From a virus: a stretch of 22,281 nucleotides of DNA. This document shows positions 1-6,108 of this stretch, one piece after another. Numbering within the stretch: the stretch's first letter is position 1; the number at the start of each line of letters is the position of its first letter. A program made the position numbers and the translations under genes. The stretch is from the IMG/VR virus record IMGVR_UViG_3300030110_003523, positions 1 through 22,281 of that record, one strand, 5' to 3'. The notes beneath the pieces were generated by a model. The model was given only the letters and a program-made list of their open reading frames with translations, made no database searches and was not told the origin of the DNA.

Positions 1-8
1 CTTGCCAT
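1..8 (-). CDS. Start of a truncated next gene
   Basis: An ATG on the minus strand at 8-6 opens a reading frame (ATG GCA AG) that runs off the window. It sits ten bases after the stop codon of the preceding gene. A partial Shine-Dalgarno sequence (TAGGT) lies about eight bases upstream and overlaps that stop. The spacing matches the rest of the operon, so this is probably the first codons of the next late gene, perhaps a tail gene. Nothing can be said about its product. Confidence 0.45.
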
Positions 9-18
9 AATTATTTAC

Positions 19-492
19 CTACGCTGCAATATCTACCCAATCAGGGGTTTGAGATGCTGTTATATTTGTCCAAGTTGTTCCCACAGTGGGGTTAATTTCA
101 TTCCAAACTAAAACACCACCTACTGCACCACTTGCAGATACCCCTGTGACAGATGCTTGAACTTGAGGTACAACACTAATTGTGCCCAAAGCGGTCGTAC
201 CCGCCAACCCTGTAACAGAAACATTAGCATCACCATCAATCGTAATACTACCAACACTTGCGGTTCCCGCTATACCTGTAACAGAAACAGATGCCGTGCC
301 GGTGGCGGTAACACTACCTACACCACCTGTGGCTGCAATACCAGTAACGGCAGCACTTACATCGCCTTCAAAACTAACACTACCTACCGCGCCTGTAGCA
401 CTTGTAATAGCTTGATCTACGTTCCAAGCGCCACCGTTCCAACTTTGACCAGAACTATTCCAGCCAATATATGTGACTAAAGCATCGGCCAT
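19..492 (-). CDS. Repeat-containing probable virion protein
   Basis: A 157-residue protein with no recognised catalytic motif. Residues 36-123 consist of four consecutive 22-residue units with the pattern VGSVT..G.A.VSVTGIAGT, then a partial fifth unit. The alternating small and beta-branched residues suggest a repetitive beta fold. The C-terminus is short and Trp-containing (TTWTNI, PDWVDIAA). The start shares one base with the stop of the preceding gene (TAATG), so translation is probably coupled. Its position after the neck genes and its repeat type suggest a tail, fibre or decoration component. That role is inferred from composition and place only. Confidence 0.75.
   Translation of the reverse strand: MADALVTYIGWNSSGQSWNGGAWNVDQAITSATGAVGSVSFEGDVSAAVTGIAATGGVGSVTATGTASVSVTGIAGTASVGSITIDGDANVSVTGLAGTTALGTISVVPQVQASVTGVSASGAVGGVLVWNEINPTVGTTWTNITASQTPDWVDIAA
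124..387 (-). repeat. Four 66-bp (22-residue) coding repeats
   Basis: Four in-frame tandem units of 66 bases encode residues 36-57, 58-79, 80-101 and 102-123 of the protein at 19-492. The units are diverged at DNA level, but at protein level they keep V/L-G at positions 1-2 and VTG at 14-16. Unit four has lost the internal glycine (SVVPQVQ). The equal unit length shows a duplicated structural module rather than random low complexity. Confidence 0.8.
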
Positions 493-926
493 TAGGCGAT
501 CCTGATAATAGCATTACTTGCATCGGCTGTTGGAAATACAATAGTAAAATCTCCACTTGTTGATGCCTTGTCCCCACCAAAATCTAAAACGCAGACCGTG
601 GGGTCCCCACTTGCGCTGTCATTAAAGATTAAAGCACCTCTAGCCGTAATGGATGATGAACCAAACGTTACGTCAGCAAAATCCGTAAAAGCTGTAGTGC
701 CACTTGTGGTTGGGTCTACCCTAGTCAAAGAAGCACCTTTTGCCGTATAACCTGTGCCGCTCACCTCATTACTGGTGGTATACGCCGTAGTAGCCGCAGT
801 AAAGCTGGCACTATTGGTATACAATGCAATGTTAAAGGTGTTGCCACCAGAGTTTTTAAAGTTATGCACAGCTTCCATAAGCTCTTTTTTAAAGCTGGTA
901 CACATAAAATTTCCACTGAATGCCAT
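492..926 (-). CDS. Probable virion structural protein
   Basis: A 144-residue protein starting MAFSGNFMCTSFKKELMEAVHNF. A short N-terminal helix is followed by Thr/Ser/Ala-rich, beta-type sequence. I recall proteins with this N-terminus from uncultured marine phages next to neck and tail genes, but know no assigned function. It has a strong Shine-Dalgarno (AGGAGA) about six bases before the ATG, located inside the end of the upstream gene, and a TAATG overlap with that gene. A tail or fibre-associated structural role is an inference from context. Confidence 0.75.
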   Translation of the reverse strand: MAFSGNFMCTSFKKELMEAVHNFKNSGGNTFNIALYTNSASFTAATTAYTTSNEVSGTGYTAKGASLTRVDPTTSGTTAFTDFADVTFGSSSITARGALIFNDSASGDPTVCVLDFGGDKASTSGDFTIVFPTADASNAIIRIA

Positions 927-1225
927 TACAATCTCCTAATTAAATCTGCTAATTCTGGTTGTCCCGCATTTAGTAACGTATTGTACACCGTCGTGCGATC
1001 ACTTTTAATAGCTTCTCGCATATATAGTGTTAACGTTTGCACTAAATACTTTCTAAAAGTATGCGCTTGCTCTCGTATTATGGGGTTGGCTTGGTCTGAA
1101 ATACTAATAATTTTATCAGCACACCGTTCAGCCACCTCTTCCGGGGTAAAACCCCGTTTTTCTGTTGTTTGAACAGAAACTTTAAATTCTGGTCCAAACC
1201 CTACCCCTAACGCCTCTGTGTTCAT
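926..1225 (-). CDS. Small helical protein of unknown function
   Basis: A 99-residue soluble, mainly helical protein. It contains an acidic stretch (TPEEVAERCADKI) and a basic C-terminus (LADLIRRL). No signal peptide, membrane segment or enzyme motif is visible. Its start overlaps the stop of the adaptor gene by four bases (ATGA), and its stop codon overlaps the next start (TAATG). The last codons also carry the Shine-Dalgarno of the following gene. It is probably co-translated with the neck genes. Function unknown. Confidence 0.75.
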   Translation of the reverse strand: MNTEALGVGFGPEFKVSVQTTEKRGFTPEEVAERCADKIISISDQANPIIREQAHTFRKYLVQTLTLYMREAIKSDRTTVYNTLLNAGQPELADLIRRL

Positions 1226-1872
1226 TGTTTTGGCCTAATTACTTGCCCTTTCATATATTCGTCGGTCACTTCTTTAGCTTCACCAAACTGTTTTAAAGTT
1301 GCAATTCCTTCCATAAAACGTTGTTGATAATTAGTTATTAAGTCTTGTTCCCCTTTCATGTACGTGTATGCCTCTATTAAAGAACCATACAACAAGGAAA
1401 TCGTTGCATTTTCACTAAGCCACGTAGTACCGCTGTCTGCCCCTGCCGTTAAACTGGTTGGACGATAAAAATAATGCACTTCAACATCAGAAGAAGCACT
1501 TGGTGTGGGACCAATAATAAAATTAGTTACATCAAACAAAGCATAAAAACGAGGATCGCCCGTAGTAGCCGGGTTGGGGTTAAATGTTTGAATAAAATTA
1601 ACATCTTTAAACTCTAAAAAAGTTTTTTCACTACTAGAATTTGTAAAAGATAACGAATAGGGGGCTAAAAAGTCCGTAGGAACGGTTAAAAATTGATTAG
1701 ATGCGGTCATGTTTCCAGACGCATTTTTACGAAATAAACTTAACTGTACCATTTTTAAAATACGTTCTTCAGCAGCGCGTATAAATACAGGAAGGTTGGT
1801 TACAAAAGACGTTTCATCGTTTTCTGCATAATCTTGAATGGCTGATTTTAATTGGGTGTATGTAAAACTCAT
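1222..1872 (-). CDS. SU10-like head-tail adaptor protein
   Basis: A 216-residue protein that resembles the adaptor family typified by phage SU10, in which copies dock under the portal to form the neck. Visible hallmarks are the N-terminus MSFTYTQLKSAIQDYAEN, the helical segment LPVFIRAAEERILK (about residues 27-40), the loop VPTDFLAPYSLSF, and the C-terminal helical pair with YGSLIEAYTYMKGEQDLITN. The length is typical as I recall it. It overlaps both neighbours by four bases (ATGA). No strong Shine-Dalgarno is visible, so translation probably depends on coupling. The family assignment is from memory of sequence pattern. Confidence 0.8.
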   Translation of the reverse strand: MSFTYTQLKSAIQDYAENDETSFVTNLPVFIRAAEERILKMVQLSLFRKNASGNMTASNQFLTVPTDFLAPYSLSFTNSSSEKTFLEFKDVNFIQTFNPNPATTGDPRFYALFDVTNFIIGPTPSASSDVEVHYFYRPTSLTAGADSGTTWLSENATISLLYGSLIEAYTYMKGEQDLITNYQQRFMEGIATLKQFGEAKEVTDEYMKGQVIRPKQ

Positions 1873-2171
1873 GTGGTTACCGTAACCTGTCCAATTTGTC
1901 CAAAACCTTTTATAGATTTAAACGTAGGTCCTTCTATAACAGGAACCCCCGCATAAACATCTAATACTTCGGTCCTGTCTGGTCTTGGGTTTTTTAACGC
2001 TTGTGCGTCAATAACATTACCTAAAGGCTCTAATTGTGGCTGTTTGGCTTCCCACTCATCAAAACCCACTAACATGCCGGTCCATTCTTTTTTCATATCG
2101 TGTAAACGATAACGAAAGCCGGAACGATCTGAAATCCCGTAAGCCTTGTTTCCTACAGCATATTTTGACAC
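1869..2171 (-). CDS. Small neck-region protein, unknown function
   Basis: A 100-residue protein starting with GTG that forms a TAGTG overlap with the upstream stop. GAGG lies about eight bases before the start. It contains the stretch YGISDRSGFRYRLHDMKKEW followed by a GFDEWEAKQPQLEP segment. I recall this pattern in small marine phage proteins encoded between the connector and adaptor genes. No catalytic motif or membrane segment is visible. The location argues for a structural or assembly role in the neck, but no biochemical function can be assigned. Confidence 0.75.
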   Translation of the reverse strand: MSKYAVGNKAYGISDRSGFRYRLHDMKKEWTGMLVGFDEWEAKQPQLEPLGNVIDAQALKNPRPDRTEVLDVYAGVPVIEGPTFKSIKGFGQIGQVTVTT

Positions 2172-3058
2172 TATCTAAGCCTCATATATGCTAAACTTGG
2201 TTGCACTTGCGAGGAAGCACGATCACGATCTTCTGCTGCCGCACGTTCAAATTCTTCTTCGTACACCGCTTTTAACAGTTGTATACGATCAGGGGCTTTT
2301 TTTATTGATAAATAATAAGCTAACCCTGCGGCTAAACACGGGTAAAAACGAAACGGTAAATCCATTGTATTAGTATAGGTGTCCGAATCGTCCATACGCA
2401 CTAACCTATCAAAAATAATACTGTCTGTACTGTTTTCTGGAATAGGCCACACTTTTAACACGGGCGTTATTTGACGATCTATAAAGAACTGCGACGCCCT
2501 TGCTTGCTGTGTTTTACTGGGAATATTAAGATAAGCATCCCGGCTTATCCGCGTAATTCCATAATCCGTCGTATCCCGGCGAATTACAGCCGATAAAATA
2601 TCAATGGTAGATTGAACCGGGGTTAAGTCTACCGCCGCAGACAACGTGGTTGTTGCTCCACTTGTACCTCCCGTTAACGTTTCACCACTACTAAACGTTC
2701 CCGTAGGTATAGTAATTGCCATACTTGTGGACGAAGGTAAATTAGTGATTTTTGCTGTTGCCGCACTCGTGCCCCCTGTGATTGTTTCCGCCACAGAAAA
2801 CGAACCACTTGCGCCTACCGTTATATTTAAGTTTCCTGCCGGATAATCACCTATGCCTTGCGCAGTTATAATGGTCGTTTGTTTAATCGTCCATTGATTT
2901 AAACCGCGATTAGCCCAATCCGCCAACATTAAATTTAAAGAACGTTTGGCTGTTTTTAAATCGTATCCCGTGCGAACTTCTAAGCCACAACGCTCATACG
3001 CTTCTTCTACATATTCCGCAACATCTAGTTCAAAGTTTTTTGAATCAGAAACTGCCAC
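2171..3058 (-). CDS. Head-tail connector / tubular-type neck protein
   Basis: A 295-residue protein with the layout of podovirus neck proteins. The N-terminal helical part (about residues 10-60) contains DVAEYVEEAYERCG and LNLMLADWANRGLNQWTI. A beta middle and a helical C-terminus (DLPFRFYPCLAAGLAYYLSIK) follow. An additional Gly/Thr-rich insert spans about residues 76-145 and carries two copies of FS..ET.TGGTS.AT. It starts with GTG, in a TAGTG overlap with the preceding gene and with GGGGAT upstream. It probably forms part of the ring between portal and tail. Assignment rests on pattern and gene order. Confidence 0.7.
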   Translation of the reverse strand: MAVSDSKNFELDVAEYVEEAYERCGLEVRTGYDLKTAKRSLNLMLADWANRGLNQWTIKQTTIITAQGIGDYPAGNLNITVGASGSFSVAETITGGTSAATAKITNLPSSTSMAITIPTGTFSSGETLTGGTSGATTTLSAAVDLTPVQSTIDILSAVIRRDTTDYGITRISRDAYLNIPSKTQQARASQFFIDRQITPVLKVWPIPENSTDSIIFDRLVRMDDSDTYTNTMDLPFRFYPCLAAGLAYYLSIKKAPDRIQLLKAVYEEEFERAAAEDRDRASSQVQPSLAYMRLR

Positions 3059-3285
3059 TACTTATATCCCCGCACTCTCGGCGAATCTATAACTGTGGTT
3101 GCTTCTTGTACGTGTAAACGAACTGGACCACCGTGTTTTTTCTTGGTCGCAGTTTTAGCGGATTCTTTAAAAGCATCTGCGGAAGGCGCACCTTTCGCAC
3201 CTTTTTTTCGCATCGTTTCGCCAGAGCCTTGGGCTATTCGTTTACGTTTTGCGTGTATGTTTGCATACAGTCCTTGTTTAGCCAT
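3058..3285 (-). CDS. Small basic phage protein
   Basis: A 75-residue, strongly basic protein with the stretch GLYANIHAKRKRIAQGSGE followed by a Lys/Ala/Gly-rich linker and KKKHGGPVRL. The pattern recurs in small marine phage proteins that I recall, with no established function. It could bind DNA or RNA or act as an assembly factor, but nothing proves this. The ATG overlaps the previous stop (TAATG). It is one of several tiny basic genes between the capsid and neck genes. Confidence 0.75.
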   Translation of the reverse strand: MAKQGLYANIHAKRKRIAQGSGETMRKKGAKGAPSADAFKESAKTATKKKHGGPVRLHVQEATTVIDSPRVRGYK

Positions 3286-3470
3286 TATTTTTTAACCTTT
3301 CCGCCACGTCTTCTTTTTATTGCCATTTTTGGTTTAGCCGCCATGCCGCCGCCACGCATTTTCTTCATAGCCATGCCGCCGCCACGCATTTTCTTAACCG
3401 CTACTTTTGGTTTAGCCGCCATGCCGCCGCCACGCATTTTCTTGACTTTCTTAACCGGTTTTTTAGCCAT
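3285..3470 (-). CDS. Lys/Met/Gly-rich repeat peptide (MRGGGMA repeats)
   Basis: A 61-residue, extremely basic peptide built from three copies of KKMRGGGMA spaced by AAKPK(V/M)A(V/I)-type linkers, ending RRRGGKVKK. It has almost no acidic residues, so it is likely disordered and able to bind nucleic acid, though this is inferred from composition only. It overlaps the previous gene by eight bases and has an AGGGG Shine-Dalgarno eight bases before the ATG. The correct start signal argues that it is a translated gene rather than simple-sequence noise. Confidence 0.75.
   Translation of the reverse strand: MAKKPVKKVKKMRGGGMAAKPKVAVKKMRGGGMAMKKMRGGGMAAKPKMAIKRRRGGKVKK
3341..3443. repeat. Three copies of a 25-bp coding repeat
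   Basis: Three identical 25-base copies lie at 3341-3365, 3371-3395 and 3419-3443. Each encodes KKMRGGGM on the minus strand. The first and third copies also share extra flanking sequence (GGTTTAGCCG) that the middle copy lacks. This suggests unequal duplication within the gene at 3285-3470. Confidence 0.85.
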
Positions 3471-4053
3471 GTTTTAAACCCCTATATAAGTTTTTTCGTT
3501 GAGAATAAAGCTCCATTACATCTTTATTGTCTGCATAAGACAAATAATAACCTTTTGCTCGTAAAGTTTCTGCTGATTCTTCCAATTTAGATAACCTTTG
3601 TACATAAGTTACCGCATACATGGCGTCGGTCAATCCGTCAAACTCTTGGTCAAATACCGCTTCACCATAACCTTGTTCCTCTGGTTCATCGTCTGGGTGA
3701 AACCCCATCAGCCATATATCTTTATCAATAAACATGCCGTTAGCTACGGCTTTGTTTAATTGCCCTAAATAATAATGAAACTCTTCTGGCTCTTTACAAT
3801 AATCAAAATCCACCAACAAACATACATCAAGCTCATTCGGATACTGTGAAATTAAAGTATACAACGATTGTTTACAAGAACCATAGTTAAAAGTTACGCC
3901 TACTTTATCCTGCGCCCACGCTGCTTTAGCAAAAGGACACGCCGGTAAATCGTTAAAAAATTCATTTGGTTTTTCTAATGCGTGCGCTGACCATGCACGT
4001 AATTCTTCACAAACTTGTTTTTCAACTCCGGTAAAGCAAGCTTGAATAGTCAT
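3463..4053 (-). CDS. Accessory protein with DUF1415-like CPFAK and FHPD motifs
   Basis: A 196-residue soluble protein that does not look structural. It has a CPFAK motif at residues 39-43, a segment EEFHYYLGQLNKAV near 90-104, and GFHPDDE at 117-123. This order of motifs recalls the bacterial DUF1415 family, whose biochemical role I do not know to be settled. Six cysteines (6, 15, 39, 60, 78, 86) are present. The start overlaps the preceding gene (ATGA) and lacks a clear Shine-Dalgarno. Lying among assembly genes, it looks like an accessory gene. The relationship to DUF1415 is tentative. Confidence 0.65.
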   Translation of the reverse strand: MTIQACFTGVEKQVCEELRAWSAHALEKPNEFFNDLPACPFAKAAWAQDKVGVTFNYGSCKQSLYTLISQYPNELDVCLLVDFDYCKEPEEFHYYLGQLNKAVANGMFIDKDIWLMGFHPDDEPEEQGYGEAVFDQEFDGLTDAMYAVTYVQRLSKLEESAETLRAKGYYLSYADNKDVMELYSQRKNLYRGLKHG

Positions 4054-4178
4054 ACAAAATAACGTGTTGCTTTTCTGCGGTTTGCCATGATTGCGCCACA
4101 GCCTTTGTTCTTTTTACGTTTCCCTTGTGCAAGTTTACGATTGCCGGTTAACTGTTTAGACGTTGATGATCTGTTCAT
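4050..4178 (-). CDS. Tiny basic protein with KGCGAIMANRRK motif
   Basis: A 42-residue basic peptide. The chosen ATG at 4178 forms an ATGA overlap with the stop of the XhlA-like gene and has a GGGGAA Shine-Dalgarno just upstream. An in-frame ATG farther upstream would run back through most of that gene and is less likely. The C-terminal half reads KNKGCGAIMANRRKATRYF. It resembles the C-terminus of another tiny gene next to the portal (11860-12063). Function unknown. Confidence 0.7.
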   Translation of the reverse strand: MNRSSTSKQLTGNRKLAQGKRKKNKGCGAIMANRRKATRYFV

Positions 4179-4387
4179 ACATTCCCCTGCGTAATAAAGT
4201 AATACACCACGGCAGCTAATTGCATTAACATACCACTTAAAACTGCCCAAAGTTTTACATCTAAGCCGTCTATGTCTTTTTGCATATGTGTTAAATGGTT
4301 GTTTTCAAGGCGATTTAATACCGCTTCAATAACAGAGACACGTTTATCTAAACTTTGTAAGGCTTCCTTTTCTTGCTTTGTTGCCAT
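4175..4387 (-). CDS. XhlA-like coiled-coil membrane protein
   Basis: A 70-residue protein with an N-terminal charged helical region (about residues 1-42, including SVIEAVLNRLENN and HMQKDIDGL) and one C-terminal membrane segment (about 46-66, WAVLSGMLMQLAAVVYYFI). This layout matches the hemolysin XhlA-type family of small phage membrane proteins, often associated with holins and endolysins. The start at 4387 is preferred over one four codons upstream because it gives a TAATG overlap and a GGAAG Shine-Dalgarno at good spacing. It is far from the main lysis set, so a role in lysis or at the membrane during infection is only inferred. Confidence 0.65.
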   Translation of the reverse strand: MATKQEKEALQSLDKRVSVIEAVLNRLENNHLTHMQKDIDGLDVKLWAVLSGMLMQLAAVVYYFITQGNV

Positions 4388-4683
4388 TAGCACTTCCACC
4401 TTTTTCTAGCTTGGCGCAAACGACTGTTGGGATTTTTAGCAGCTTTAGGAAACTTTTTCATTTGACCCGCAGAACGAGCGCAATACGACTTTCGTCGCTT
4501 CGCTGCTTTACTACCTTTTTTAACTTTTCCGGTAACTGCGGTTTGCAATTTACTGCCCGGATTAGCTTTTCGGTGCGCAGCTACGCCTTTTTTAGTCATG
4601 CCCGCCCCAGATTTAGTGGGGCGGTAGTTTGCGCCTTTACCTTTTGTAGTTCTTCTAATGGCAGTTTCTTTTTTACGAGCCAT
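4387..4683 (-). CDS. Basic phage protein, DUF6321-like
   Basis: A 98-residue, very basic protein. The C-terminal two thirds carry MTKKGVAAHRKANPGSKL, then a Lys-rich GKVKKGSKAAKRRKSYCARS segment, and end in NSRLRQARKRWKC. This pattern is shared by small proteins in many marine phages that I associate with DUF6321, although the family number is from memory. Two conserved Cys (SYCARS and the terminal RWKC) could bind metal or form a bond. It has an AGGGGG Shine-Dalgarno. Function is unknown; a nucleic-acid-binding structural role would fit the composition. Confidence 0.75.
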   Translation of the reverse strand: MARKKETAIRRTTKGKGANYRPTKSGAGMTKKGVAAHRKANPGSKLQTAVTGKVKKGSKAAKRRKSYCARSAGQMKKFPKAAKNPNSRLRQARKRWKC

Positions 4684-4703
4684 TAAAACCCCCTATTTAG
4701 GAG

Positions 4704-5312
4704 TTAAGCGAAGAATACAGTCATAGACGACATTGTTGTTTGTGTGTAAACAACGTATGCGCCTGCATTGCACCTAATACCGGAATCAGGGATGTCGGGA
4801 TACTCTGTCGTGTTTGCCGATGCCACCGTATTGTATTGCATACGAATAGACCCGGTCCCCGACGTTTCTCTAAATGTAATTGTTCCCGCTGTTCCTGTAT
4901 TGACCACGTAAAGACCACGTAATCGACAGCTACCTTGAAATACGGGAGCGGCTATAGACGTTCCCGACCCTGCTTCAACATTACCGGCAGTAGCGCCACT
5001 ACAAGCAATTTGCGTCACCGTAGCAAAAAATTTGCTTCCCGTGGCTACGTCTGTGTTTGCTCCCGTAATGGCTTCGGTCTGTGCTGCACCTGTTTCATCT
5101 GTACCCGTAACGGTAAACGTGTCGCCGCTATCATTCCCCGCAGACGTAATAATTACGTTACGAGGTTGATCGAAAGTAACACTCCCACCCGAAGCTAAAG
5201 CACCGTTTATCGTCAGATTTCCTGCCTCAGACAACGTTGCAGCGGTGGATATGCCATTATCGTCAGATGTTGCCGCCTCAATAAAGGTGGCTTGTACGTC
5301 TGATCCAGACAT
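4704..5312 (-). CDS. Beta-rich probable virion protein
   Basis: A 202-residue protein rich in Gly, Thr, Ser and Ala, with alternating polar and hydrophobic residues typical of phage beta-structured surface proteins. The C-terminal half (RLRGLYVVNTGTAGTITFRE) looks like a beta-sandwich. There is no signal peptide or catalytic motif. GGAGAG precedes the ATG, and one base separates it from the stop of the gene before it. Its place just after the capsid block suggests a head decoration, head-fibre or tail component. Specific function not recognised. Confidence 0.7.
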   Translation of the reverse strand: MSGSDVQATFIEAATSDDNGISTAATLSEAGNLTINGALASGGSVTFDQPRNVIITSAGNDSGDTFTVTGTDETGAAQTEAITGANTDVATGSKFFATVTQIACSGATAGNVEAGSGTSIAAPVFQGSCRLRGLYVVNTGTAGTITFRETSGTGSIRMQYNTVASANTTEYPDIPDSGIRCNAGAYVVYTQTTMSSMTVFFA

Positions 5313-5313
5313 A

Positions 5314-6030
5314 TTATCTCTCCACTAATACTGAGATGTAATCAACCGTCATAGTTTTAGCCGCTGCCGCACCGTTTTGAATACCAAACGAAACAGTCAA
5401 CTCTTCGTCATCTGGTAAGTTAGTGTTCACTACGGCTACAGGCTCCGCGTGGTTTATTGCGTAATAAACCGAAGAAGCGTTAGGATCAACATAAAAGGCA
5501 ACTGTTACAAACGTATCGTCTTCCATTGTATGAATAGCGGTTGTTAACGTTTCAGTGCTGTCTTTTTCAACAACAAAATCTAGGTTTGTATCACCATCAT
5601 CTTTTCTAAAGTTTATGCCGTCACTTGCTGCTAAAGGTGTAGTATCGGTAATTTGTAAACCCATAACAAAGTCAGATTGTGTAGCATCACTAACTTTAAA
5701 TCGAGCTTCAAAAAAAGCCCTTTTAGATCCTGTGATTAAAAAAGATTCGCCTTTTAAATTAAAAAAATCTGCATCATCATCAGCATCGTCGTTAGTTATT
5801 AAAAGCTGTCCACCGGCACCTGACGTTAAAGCTTCAGAAGCATTGCCAGAACCACCTTCTGTGGTTGTGATTGTCCACTCATCAGCGTGATAAGTCATAA
5901 AATCATTAAAATAACCATAAAAAGTTTGGTCGGAAGGACTAGGCATAAACATAGGCGTGTCTTTCTTTGATTTAGACGCAACCGTGTTTCCTGCCCAAAG
6001 AATTAAATTTTGAAAATGTGGATTAGCCAT
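5314..6030 (-). CDS. Probable lectin-like beta-sandwich virion protein
   Basis: A 238-residue protein. After a helical, basic N-terminus (residues 1-24), the body alternates beta strands with acidic loops (NDDADDDADFF, RKDDGDTNLDF). Strand patterns such as FFEARFKVSDATQSDFVMGL and FVTVAFYVDPNASSVYYAI resemble concanavalin/LamG-type jelly rolls, in which acidic loops can bind calcium. It is the first gene after the capsid terminator and has AAGGAG upstream. It may bind glycans on the virion surface, but no family can be assigned with certainty. Confidence 0.65.
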   Translation of the reverse strand: MANPHFQNLILWAGNTVASKSKKDTPMFMPSPSDQTFYGYFNDFMTYHADEWTITTTEGGSGNASEALTSGAGGQLLITNDDADDDADFFNLKGESFLITGSKRAFFEARFKVSDATQSDFVMGLQITDTTPLAASDGINFRKDDGDTNLDFVVEKDSTETLTTAIHTMEDDTFVTVAFYVDPNASSVYYAINHAEPVAVVNTNLPDDEELTVSFGIQNGAAAAKTMTVDYISVLVER

Positions 6031-6073
6031 CAGAACTCCTTTCAGAACCCGCTTGGGGCCTCGTTAAGCTATT

Positions 6074-6098
6074 AAAAAAAGGGGACCCGAGAGTCCCC
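6074..6098 (-). terminator. Rho-independent terminator after the capsid gene
   Basis: On the minus strand, a 6-bp G+C-rich stem (GGGGAC paired with GTCCCC, loop of six bases at 6087-6092) is followed directly by seven T residues (6080-6074). It lies eleven bases after the stop of the major capsid gene. No obvious promoter is visible between it and the next gene. It may be partly leaky and set the ratio of capsid transcript to downstream neck and tail transcript. Confidence 0.85.
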
Positions 6099-6108
6099 GT
6101 TGTTAGTA

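Noticed and set aside
157-480. Plus-strand frames of 77 and 107 residues opposite the repeat protein
   Set aside because: They mirror the repetitive minus-strand gene, have Asn/Thr/Cys- or Pro/Val-rich translations and no ribosome site. All convincing genes in the window are on the minus strand.
598-610. Perfect palindrome GTGGGGTCCCCAC inside a structural gene
   Set aside because: There is no T run on either side, so it is not a terminator, and it lies within a well-supported coding frame. It is most likely a chance result of codon sequence.
4050-4250. A longer, 66-residue form of the tiny basic protein
   Set aside because: Its first 24 residues lie inside the XhlA-like gene and have no ribosome site. 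The ATG at 4178 has GGGGAA and an ATGA overlap.
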